From positions 1 to 12,026 of the forward strand of contig JAKBCE010000071.1 in NCBI GenBank assembly GCA_021808195.1: a DNA stretch of 12,026 nucleotides. The letters are read 5' to 3'. Of this stretch, positions 1-5,645 are shown one piece after another; positions within the stretch are counted from its first letter, which is position 1; every line of letters starts with the position of its first letter. The notes beneath the pieces were generated by a model. The model was not told the origin of the DNA, made no database searches, and worked only from the letters and a program-made list of their open reading frames with translations. Position numbers and translations under genes: made by a program. The DNA is from Pseudomonadota bacterium (GTDB lineage: Bacteria > Pseudomonadota > Gammaproteobacteria > Steroidobacterales > Steroidobacteraceae).

Positions 1-206
1 ATCGTGGTGGATGGGGGCCGACAGGGCACGAGAGCGTGTCCCGACAGAAGCTCGCGGTCCATGCGGGCGCGTGTTCCAAGGCCCCGTGGCGTGCGGCAGC
101 AACCGCAGCGTGGCCCAGCCGACCCATTGGGGCGAGCCCGGTGTAGGATGGCGATCGATTGCCCAGCCCTCTCCGGTGGGCTCGCGGTGTGGCCAGAGGA
201 GAACCC
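1..206. other. Leading non-coding stretch, possibly structured
   Basis: No protein-coding frame here resembles a known family on either strand. Several short inverted repeats are visible: GGGGCC at 14-19 with GGCCCC at 80-85; GGGCACG at 24-30 with CGTGTCCC at 35-42 (one bulge); TGCGG at 92-96 with CCGCA at 103-107. In many gammaproteobacteria the EVE-domain gene lies downstream of 6S RNA and 5-formyltetrahydrofolate cyclo-ligase, so an RNA or gene end might be expected here. The conserved 6S sequence blocks I know are not recognisable and neither is a cyclo-ligase C-terminus, so no specific call is made. The stretch ends with the ribosome-binding site of the EVE gene. Confidence 0.3.
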
Positions 207-593
207 GTGTCCGCCCATTACTTGCTGAAGACAGAGCCTTCGGACTATGCCTTTGCCGATCTGGAGCGCGAGAAGGAGACGATCTGGGATGGCGTTGCCA
301 ATCCGGCGGCACTGAAGGTACTGCGCGGGATGAAGTCCGGGGACCGGCTGGTGATCTACGAGACCGCCGATGTGCGCAGCGCGGTCGGTACCGCGACCGT
401 CCGATCTGTCCAGGGCGCTGAGGATCCAGAGCCGCGCGTCAAGATCAAAGTGACGCAGCGCTTGGCGCACGCGGTGCCGCTCGCGCAGCTCAAGGCCAGT
501 GCGCTCTTTCGCGACTCCCCTCTGGTCCGTCAGGGGCGACTGAGCGTGGTCCCGCTGACTGAGGCGCAATATCGCTACCTGACGGGCGCCTAG
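207..593 (+). CDS. EVE domain-containing protein
   Basis: A 128-residue protein that is essentially one EVE domain, a PUA/YTH-like fold thought to bind modified bases in DNA or RNA. Visible landmarks are the N-terminal HYLLKTEPSDY strand (4-14), the IWDGV motif with its aromatic residue (26-30), NPAALKVLRGMKSGDRLVIY (32-51) in place of the NYQARN version seen in many relatives, and the C-terminal LVRQGRLSVVPLT block (106-118). GTG at 207 was chosen because the EVE fold begins there and AGAGGAGAA (195-203) sits just upstream. A TTG at 159 would add 16 residues not typical of the family. It is cytoplasmic, with no signal or membrane segment. It converges with panD. The domain call is firm; the cellular ligand is unknown. 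Confidence 0.9.
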   Translation: MSAHYLLKTEPSDYAFADLEREKETIWDGVANPAALKVLRGMKSGDRLVIYETADVRSAVGTATVRSVQGAEDPEPRVKIKVTQRLAHAVPLAQLKASALFRDSPLVRQGRLSVVPLTEAQYRYLTGA

Positions 594-752
594 GACGCGG
601 GCGCAGTGCGGGGCAGGAGGTCTGCGCGAGGTCCTACAGAACCCTTGCGCGAGGCGCGCAAAATACACCCCGTGTCCGCAGTCCCTGGCGAGGGAGCGCA
701 TGCGGCGCGAATGCTGCGCACGTGCGACCCACGGCGCGCGGCTGAAGACGCG

Positions 753-781
753 GGCCTGAGTGTTCGGCCTCGCCTCAGGCC
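753..781. terminator. Inverted repeat over the panD stop codon, weak terminator candidate
   Basis: GGCCTGAG (753-760) and CTCAGGCC (774-781) form a perfect 8-bp stem with a 13-nt loop between the convergent EVE and panD genes. The right arm contains the panD stop codon (775-777 on the minus strand). No run of U follows on either strand, so it would be an atypical intrinsic terminator or a mere 3'-end hairpin. A second, tighter hairpin, TTGCGCG-AGG-CGCGCAA (645-661), lies in the same gap, also without a U tract. Confidence 0.3.
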
Positions 782-1155
782 GGCGTCGAACGCGCAGTCA
801 GCGCCGCCGGACGGGGCCGATTGTGCTCATCGACCAGCACCACGACCGGGCGGTGCGTGGCGAGCTCTGCCTCCGAATACTGCGAGTACGCGCAGATGAT
901 CAGCAGATCGCCCACCATGGCCCGGCGCGCCGCCGCCCCGTTCAGGCTGATGGTGCCGCTGCCGCGCGCGGCACGGATGGCATAGGTGGAGAAGCGCTCC
1001 CCATTGGTGATGTTGTAGAGCTCCAGGTACTGGAACTCGACGATGCCCGAGGCCTCGAGCAGCGCCTCGTCGATCCCGCAGGAGCCCTCGTAGTCGAGGT
1101 CCGCCTCGGTGACGCGTACGCGATGGAGCTTGGCCTGAAGCAGGGTCTTGAGCAT
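775..1155 (-). CDS. panD: Aspartate 1-decarboxylase (pyruvoyl enzyme), proenzyme
   Basis: Converts L-aspartate to beta-alanine, the precursor of pantothenate and CoA, in the cytoplasm. The 126-residue length equals that of E. coli PanD. All key residues stand at the canonical positions: Lys9, the self-cleavage site Gly24-Ser25 within YEGSC (Ser25 becomes the pyruvoyl group), Arg54, Thr57 and Tyr58 in NGERFSTYA, and Asn72 in the LNGAAA loop. The ATG at 1155 is the family start (MLKTLLQAKLHRVRVT). The frame stays open about 100 codons further upstream, but that extension is not conserved-looking. The Shine-Dalgarno sequence is weak. panB and panC are not beside it, so it is a stand-alone copy. 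An 11-bp inverted repeat lies 40-92 nt upstream. The identification is very secure. Confidence 0.97.
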   Translation of the reverse strand: MLKTLLQAKLHRVRVTEADLDYEGSCGIDEALLEASGIVEFQYLELYNITNGERFSTYAIRAARGSGTISLNGAAARRAMVGDLLIICAYSQYSEAELATHRPVVVLVDEHNRPRPAALTARSTPA

Positions 1156-1661
1156 TGCGGTCTCGGGTCCAGGTTTGGGCCTGCCAAGCATAGCCGATGC
1201 GTCCCGGTGCGGATTGGGACAGGTCTGCATCCCGCGGGGACGCATCGCGCACGGGTGGTATGGGCCGCACGGCGGGCGCTCGAGATCGATCGAGGTGATC
1301 CAGCAAACGCCAACACGATCGCCGGGTCGTGACTTCAGTGCTGCGGTTCGAGACGCGTTGGGTGTGTCCGATCCGCAGGGTCCGTCTTGACTGCGATGAG
1401 AGCGCGGCACAGAGCCTCTGGGTCGAGGCGATGAGGTTGCTCGCCGCGGCTTCATCGCCCGCTGCCATCAAGAGGCCGGGAAGTCCCGCGAGGGATGGGC
1501 TCTGGGGGGCAGTGCGCATCGGATGGGCCATCCTCGAGTTGTGCTGGGCGCCGGCCCACGCCGAATGCGAACCGACTGAACGGCCCACTCGGGCCGCGAC
1601 CGCTCGAGCCCTCTTAAAGGAAACGCACGATGAGCGCTCGGTGCGCGACCGGGAGATGACG
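1156..1661. other. Intergenic stretch of 506 bp without a supported gene
   Basis: It lies between panD and the Uma2-like gene, both on the minus strand. Frames stay open on both strands, but their translations are arginine- and serine-rich and match no family I recognise. The contents I can point to are the panD-proximal inverted repeat (1195-1247), a candidate minus-strand -10 hexamer TATGCT (1187-1192) with no convincing -35, and a mini-ORF at 1630-1659 (MSARCATGR) preceded by AAAGGAAA. The mini-ORF is most likely chance. The gap is large for a shared minus-strand transcript, so panD probably has its own promoter. Confidence 0.5.
1195..1247. repeat. Perfect 11-bp inverted repeat upstream of panD
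   Basis: CGATGCGTCCC (1195-1205) and GGGACGCATCG (1237-1247) are exact reverse complements separated by 31 nt. Read on the minus strand, the interior can form a second short helix (GCGGGAT with ATCCGC, one bulge), giving a two-tier stem-loop. Its near edge is 40 nt upstream of the panD ATG, directly behind a weak -10-like TATGCT (1187-1192). It could be a DNA operator for a dimeric regulator or, if transcription starts further upstream, a leader-RNA hairpin. The pairing is directly visible; the function is inference. Confidence 0.45.
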
Positions 1662-2264
1662 CTACACGCCGGAGAAGATCGCCGCGAGATCCACGGCCGC
1701 ATCCGTCAGTCCGGGCAGGAAGGTGAGTCCCGGATTCTCGGTCGCGGTTTCCTCCGTGTAGTGCCCGCCGGCGAGCTCGCGGAAGAAGTGCACGGTCGCA
1801 CTGGTGAGATCGAACAGCCACACCTCGGGGATGGCGTGCCGCGCGTAGAACGGCACCTTGGTGTCGTGATCGTAGTGCCAGGTGGTATCACTGATCTCGA
1901 TCACGAGCAGCGCATCGGCCGCTCTCGGGGCGCCGTTGCGATGCGGATCTGCCGCGCCGCGCAGCACCGCCAGATCCGGCTCCGGCTCCGAATCGCTCCC
2001 GAGGCGGAGCGGGGCATGACGCAGCACGATGCCCTCCGTGCCGACCGCCCGGCGCAGCAGCGCCTCGAGCCGCTGCACCGTGGCACGGTGCGCCTCTCCC
2101 GGGGGGGCCAGATCGAAGATGGCCCCCTCGATCAGCTCAACCCGGGCATCGGCGGCCAGCAGGCCCACCTCGCTCATGCGGTGGTAGTCCTCGACGCTGA
2201 TGCGGTGCCGGTGGGGCCGCTCTTCGATGTGCGAGCTTGCGGTGTCGTTCATGGCGGTGCTCAT
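1662..2264 (-). CDS. Uma2 family putative endonuclease (DUF820, PD-(D/E)XK fold)
   Basis: A 200-residue protein with the Uma2/DUF820 layout. ISVEDYHRMSEVGLL (22-36) and VELIEGAIFDLAPPG (42-56) precede the nuclease core. The putative catalytic residues are all present: Asp97 in EPDLAV, Glu123 in LVIEIS and Lys136 in DTKVPFYARHAIPEVWLFDL (134-153). The family is widespread and usually encoded alone, and it is predicted to be a nuclease from its fold; its biological role is not established. ATG at 2264 (MSTAMNDTA) was chosen, with 2252 as an alternative; neither has a clear Shine-Dalgarno. The longer open frame to 2384 runs into the palindromic intergenic segment. No methyltransferase or other restriction partner is adjacent. 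A run of seven C in the coding strand (around residue 54) is in frame. Confidence 0.85.
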   Translation of the reverse strand: MSTAMNDTASSHIEERPHRHRISVEDYHRMSEVGLLAADARVELIEGAIFDLAPPGEAHRATVQRLEALLRRAVGTEGIVLRHAPLRLGSDSEPEPDLAVLRGAADPHRNGAPRAADALLVIEISDTTWHYDHDTKVPFYARHAIPEVWLFDLTSATVHFFRELAGGHYTEETATENPGLTFLPGLTDAAVDLAAIFSGV

Positions 2265-2330
2265 CGGGCCTGAGGCGGACCGGATGAGTCTACGCGGGCT
2301 CGGCGCGGGGTGCATTTCGGTTGCGCGAGC

Positions 2331-2349
2331 CCCCGGGGTCACCCCGGGG
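2331..2349. repeat. 19-nt palindrome between divergent uma2-like gene and phosphomannomutase
   Basis: CCCCGGGGTCACCCCGGGG is a perfect 9+1+9 palindrome lying 67 nt upstream of the Uma2-like start and 53 nt upstream of the phosphomannomutase start. It could be an operator shared by the two divergent promoters or a hairpin in the leader of the plus-strand gene. No convincing -35/-10 pair is visible around it. Confidence 0.45.
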
Positions 2350-2401
2350 TTGCCGCCAGGCACCGCTCCTGCAATCCTTGGCACCCGCAGCAGGAGGACG
2401 C

Positions 2402-3754
2402 ATGCCGAATCTCAATGCCTTCAAGGCCTACGACATCCGCGGCCGTATTCCCGATGAAATCAACGAAGCACTCGCCTACGACATTGGGCGGGCATTCTGC
2501 GCGCTGGTCAAGCCGCAGCGTGTCGCGGTCGGTTATGACATCCGCCTCACCAGTCCGCAGCTGGCTGCGGCGGTGCGCCGCGGGTTGACCGACTGTGGCG
2601 CCGATGCGCTCGACATCGGCCTCTGGGGCACCGAGGCGGCGTACTTCGCAACTTTTGCCTATGAGCTCGATGGCGGCATCATGGTGACCGCCAGTCACAA
2701 CCCGTCCGACTACAACGGCATGAAGTTCGTGCGCGAGCAGTCCCGCCCGGTGAGCTCCGATACGGGCCTCACCGACATGCGCGAGATGATCGGCGCCGGT
2801 GCGCTGCCGGCCAAAGCCGCCCGGCCCGGCCGCGAGCATCCGCTTGATATCCGCAGCCGCTACGTCGAGCATCTGCTCGGCTACCTCGAGCCCGGCCGGC
2901 TGCGCCGATTGAAGGTGGTGGTCAACCCCGGCAACGGCGGTGCGGGTCTTGCGATCGATGCGCTCGAGCCGCACCTGCCGTTCGAATTCATCAAGGTTAA
3001 TCACCAGCCCGACGGCACGTTTCCGAACGGCATCCCGAACCCGATGCTCGAGGAGAACCGCGCAGCGACCGCCGAAGCGGTGCGCAGGAGCGGCGCTGAC
3101 GTCGGTCTCGCCTGGGACGGGGATTACGATCGGTGTTTCTTCTTCGATGAGCAGGGTCGTTTCATCGAGGGCTATTACCTGGTGGGCCTGCTCGCCGAGG
3201 TGTTTCTCAAACGCGAGCCGGGTGGACGCATCGTGCACGATCCGCGCCTCACCTGGAACACCATCGACATCGTGCGCGAGCACGGCGGCACGCCGGTGTT
3301 GTGTCGCTCCGGACACGCCTTCATCAAACAGCGGATGCGCGAGGTGGACGGCATCTATGGCGGGGAGATGAGTGCGCATCACTACTTCCGCTCCTTCGCC
3401 TACTGCGACAGCGGCATGATCCCCTGGTTGGTCGCGCTGCAGGTGATTGCCGAGCGTGGGCCGCTCTCGAAGTTGGTTGGCGAGCGGATGCGGCGCTTCC
3501 CGGCAAGCGGCGAGATCAACCGGCAGCTGAGCGGCGATGCGCGCTCGATCCTGCAGCGGATCGAGCAACACTACCGGCGCGCCGCGCTGCTCATCGATCA
3601 CACCGACGGGCTGTCGATGGAGTTTGCCGAGTGGCGTTTCAATCTGCGTGGCTCGAATACCGAGCCGCTGGTGCGTCTGAACGTCGAGAGCCGGGGCAGC
3701 GAGGCGTTGATGCGCGAGAAGACCGAGGAGGTGCTGGGGCTGCTCGATCGCTGA
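2402..3754 (+). CDS. manB: Phosphomannomutase (CpsG/ManB-type alpha-D-phosphohexomutase)
   Basis: Interconverts mannose 6-phosphate and mannose 1-phosphate for GDP-mannose and hence polysaccharide or LPS sugars; some members also act on glucose phosphates. The 450-residue protein is collinear with E. coli CpsG/ManB. It has the FKAYDIRG opening (7-14), the phosphoserine loop TASHNP with Ser98, the metal loop DGDYDR (239-244), the sugar-recognition segment GGEMSAHHY (320-328) and the C-terminal phosphate-binding RGSNTEP (416-422). ATG at 2402 was chosen because AGGAGG (2392-2397) sits 4 nt upstream and the family N-terminus begins there; further upstream the frame runs through the palindrome. 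The bactofilin gene follows after 123 bp on the same strand, so co-expression is possible but not proven. It is an intact, cytoplasmic enzyme. Confidence 0.95.
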   Translation: MPNLNAFKAYDIRGRIPDEINEALAYDIGRAFCALVKPQRVAVGYDIRLTSPQLAAAVRRGLTDCGADALDIGLWGTEAAYFATFAYELDGGIMVTASHNPSDYNGMKFVREQSRPVSSDTGLTDMREMIGAGALPAKAARPGREHPLDIRSRYVEHLLGYLEPGRLRRLKVVVNPGNGGAGLAIDALEPHLPFEFIKVNHQPDGTFPNGIPNPMLEENRAATAEAVRRSGADVGLAWDGDYDRCFFFDEQGRFIEGYYLVGLLAEVFLKREPGGRIVHDPRLTWNTIDIVREHGGTPVLCRSGHAFIKQRMREVDGIYGGEMSAHHYFRSFAYCDSGMIPWLVALQVIAERGPLSKLVGERMRRFPASGEINRQLSGDARSILQRIEQHYRRAALLIDHTDGLSMEFAEWRFNLRGSNTEPLVRLNVESRGSEALMREKTEEVLGLLDR

Positions 3755-3757
3755 GCG

Positions 3758-3788
3758 CACCCGCGAGACACCGGTCACACAGCGGGTG
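3758..3788 (+). repeat. Inverted repeat just downstream of the phosphomannomutase gene
   Basis: CACCCGC (3758-3764) pairs perfectly with GCGGGTG (3782-3788) around a 17-nt loop, 4 nt after the stop codon. An alternative pairing is GACACC (3767-3772) with GGTGTC (3785-3790). No U tract follows, so it is a poor intrinsic terminator; it may be an mRNA-end hairpin or an attenuating structure between this gene and the bactofilin gene. Confidence 0.3.
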
Positions 3789-3877
3789 TCGGCGCACGAC
3801 GACACTAGTTATCGGTTGCCGATCGAGGTACCTTGTTGCGAATCTGATCCAATGGCCCGACACTCTGGGGGTTTCTC

Positions 3878-4390
3878 ATGGCGCTGTGGAAAGACTCGAA
3901 CTCCTCCGGCACAGGCTTCGCTACCGGCACGGCGCCCCCTGCGCCCGCGCCGCGCGATCCCGCGCTCAACGTGGCACCGCTGCCTGAGGCTCAGCGCCGC
4001 AGCGGTAAGGAGCGGGCGGAGGCCAAGGAGTCGCTGATCGCCGCGGGCCTCGCACTCGAAGGCAAAATCAACGGTACCGGCCATGTCCGCGTTGCCGGGC
4101 GCTTCAAGGGCGATGTGCACATCGACGGTACGCTCACGCTCGATCCGGGCGCGCGGATCGAAGGGCACGTCAAAGCAGCCGCAGTGATCGTCGGCGGTGA
4201 ATTGCTCGGCAACATCGTCGATGCCGAGCAGGTCGATTTGCGCGAGGGCGGACGCATCGAGGGCGACATCAAGGCCGGATCCTTCACCGTCGCCTCCGGT
4301 GCGCGCATGCGCGGCAAGGTCGAGTTCGGTTGGGATCGCGCCGCCGAGAACGACACGTTGGCCGAATCGGTGATCACCGGCACGGTATGA
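3878..4390 (+). CDS. Bactofilin family cytoskeletal protein
   Basis: Bactofilins polymerise without nucleotide into filaments that position cell-wall or envelope machinery, usually at the cytoplasmic face of the inner membrane. This 170-residue protein has the expected plan. A flexible, Pro/Ala-rich N-terminus (about 1-45) is followed by a right-handed beta-helix (about 52-150), whose short glycine-spaced rungs are visible as GHVRVAGRFKGDVHIDG (68-84), LDPGARIEGHVKA (88-100), LREGGRIEGDIKA (121-133) and ASGARMRGKVEF (139-150). A short polar tail ends at 170. ATG at 3878 follows GGGGG (3867-3871). Its stop overlaps the start of the zinc-ribbon gene (ATGA), implying translational coupling. No signal peptide is present. 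Confidence 0.92.
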   Translation: MALWKDSNSSGTGFATGTAPPAPAPRDPALNVAPLPEAQRRSGKERAEAKESLIAAGLALEGKINGTGHVRVAGRFKGDVHIDGTLTLDPGARIEGHVKAAAVIVGGELLGNIVDAEQVDLREGGRIEGDIKAGSFTVASGARMRGKVEFGWDRAAENDTLAESVITGTV

Positions 4391-4857
4391 GCGCGGTCGC
4401 GCGTTCGGTGGCGGCGGGGAAAACGCGGGTCTGCCCGCACTGCAAGGCGGTTGTGCTCGAGAGCCTGAGCGTCTGCCCGGGCTGCCGGCATCACCTGCGC
4501 TTCGATGCCGAGGCGGCACAGCGCCAGGAGGCGGCGATCCGTGCGCTCGAAGTCGAGGGGGATCTTTGCCATCCCCCCGGCGAGGACCCCTACGAGTACA
4601 GCATCGTCGTCACCGTGCGCAACGAGAAGGGCCAGGAGATCGCCCGCAAGCTCGTTGCGGTGGGCGCGCTGCAGGGCGGTGAGCATTGCACGGTTGCGTT
4701 GTCTGTGGAACTGCTGCCCACGCGCGCCGCGCCGAAGCCCGAGGCGCCGGCCCTGGCGGTGGTGCCCGAGCGGGCCGAGCCGCTGCCGGCAACGGGCGCT
4801 CGCCGGCTCCCAGACGGGACGATTCTGACTCCGCCGGGTCTGAAGCCGCGGCACTGA
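4387..4857 (+). CDS. Zinc-ribbon protein coupled to bactofilin, function unknown
   Basis: A 156-residue protein whose start codon overlaps the bactofilin stop by 4 nt (ATGA), so the two are almost certainly co-translated. An N-terminal zinc ribbon is clear: CPHC (16-19) and CPGC (30-33) supply four cysteine ligands. A middle segment (about 54-104) is rich in beta-type residues (EYSIVVTVRNEKGQEIARKL, then CTVALSVELL) and could be a small beta-sandwich. The C-terminal 50 residues are Pro/Ala-rich and probably disordered. There is no signal peptide or membrane helix, so a cytoplasmic protein is expected. I do not recognise a named family beyond the zinc ribbon. A partner or regulator of the bactofilin filament is inferred from coupling only. 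It converges with ompW across a 12-bp gap. Confidence 0.85.
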   Translation: MSAVARSVAAGKTRVCPHCKAVVLESLSVCPGCRHHLRFDAEAAQRQEAAIRALEVEGDLCHPPGEDPYEYSIVVTVRNEKGQEIARKLVAVGALQGGEHCTVALSVELLPTRAAPKPEAPALAVVPERAEPLPATGARRLPDGTILTPPGLKPRH

Positions 4858-4869
4858 GCGCGAGCGGCG

Positions 4870-5529
4870 CTACGGGGTGTTGAAACGGTAGCCCACGCCG
4901 ACGCCGAACAGAAACGGATCGAGGCGGACCTGGGAGATCTTCATACCCTGGTACTTCACGTCCGAGCGGATCATGATCCACTTGAAGTCCGCGTTGAAGT
5001 ACCAGTTGTTGCCGAGCGCGTAGTCAAACCCCGCCTGCGCGGCAGGCCCGACACTCGCTCTGTCGAGCTGCAAAGTCCCAACCGTAGGCACCGTGAGGTG
5101 CACGTCGGAGATGACCGTCAGGTTCACCCCGGCGCCGATGTACGGCTGGAAGCGGTCCTCGGGCAGCAAGTCGTACTTCAGGAGCAGGGTGGGCGGCAGG
5201 TGCTTGAACGTCCCGAGCACCGTCGGTCCGCCGAGCGCGCTGTGCTCCACGGTGACGGTCTGGCTCTGCGGATAGGTCAACACCAGTTCACTCGACCAGT
5301 GCGGCGTGAAGAAGTACTCGAGATCGACTTCCGCAATCCACCGGCTGTTGACGTGAATGGCATTGGCGGGGATCTTCAGCGGATGATACGCATCCGACTG
5401 GTTCTGCATGTCAAGGTAGATCCCGCGTAGCCGCACTTCAAACGCGTGCTCCTGCGTCTGCGCCGCAGCTGTGCCGACGGCGAGCGCCGCGGCGAGCGCG
5501 CCCGCCATCAGTCTCATGCGCCGTTTCAT
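4870..5529 (-). CDS. ompW: OmpW family outer-membrane beta-barrel protein
   Basis: OmpW proteins are small eight-stranded outer-membrane barrels with a hydrophobic channel, implicated in passage of small hydrophobic molecules and in stress responses. The 219-residue precursor has a signal peptide (MKRRMRLMAG start, hydrophobic alanine core, likely cut after AAA at 23). Family landmarks follow: FEVRLRGIYL (30-39), a mid-protein LPPTLLLKY strand with FQPYIGAGVN, and the C-terminal DPFLFGVGVGYRF strand. The chain continues NTP past the usual terminal Phe, a small departure from the common barrel-assembly signature. ATG at 5529 follows GGGAG (minus-strand sense, 5536-5540). It lies 116 bp downstream of the Omp85-type gene on the same strand, and co-transcription is plausible. 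Confidence 0.9.
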   Translation of the reverse strand: MKRRMRLMAGALAAALAVGTAAAQTQEHAFEVRLRGIYLDMQNQSDAYHPLKIPANAIHVNSRWIAEVDLEYFFTPHWSSELVLTYPQSQTVTVEHSALGGPTVLGTFKHLPPTLLLKYDLLPEDRFQPYIGAGVNLTVISDVHLTVPTVGTLQLDRASVGPAAQAGFDYALGNNWYFNADFKWIMIRSDVKYQGMKISQVRLDPFLFGVGVGYRFNTP

Positions 5530-5645
5530 GGTGTGCTCCCGTCATGCGATCGTGCTGCCTGCAGTCTATCGGGCAGTTGTTCGCGCTCCGATACGGGCTA
5601 TTACGGAGATCGACAGACCGGTCCGGGTGCGCGCTGGGCGCCGAG

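Noticed and set aside
645..661. Hairpin TTGCGCG-AGG-CGCGCAA between the EVE gene and panD as an intrinsic terminator
   Set aside because: The stem is perfect, but A residues rather than U follow it on the plus strand and no U tract follows on the minus strand.
1630..1659. Nine-codon mini-ORF MSARCATGR with AAAGGAAA upstream
   Set aside because: Too short to support by sequence alone, with no downstream gene on that strand for it to regulate.
1329..2273. Long plus-strand open frame opposite the Uma2-like gene and its flank
   Set aside because: Its translation is His/Arg/Glu-rich, matches no family, and overlaps a clear Uma2 gene on the other strand; it is an antisense shadow of high GC content.
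2339..3805. 488-codon minus-strand frame across the phosphomannomutase
   Set aside because: It is fully antisense to a canonical enzyme and its product resembles no family.
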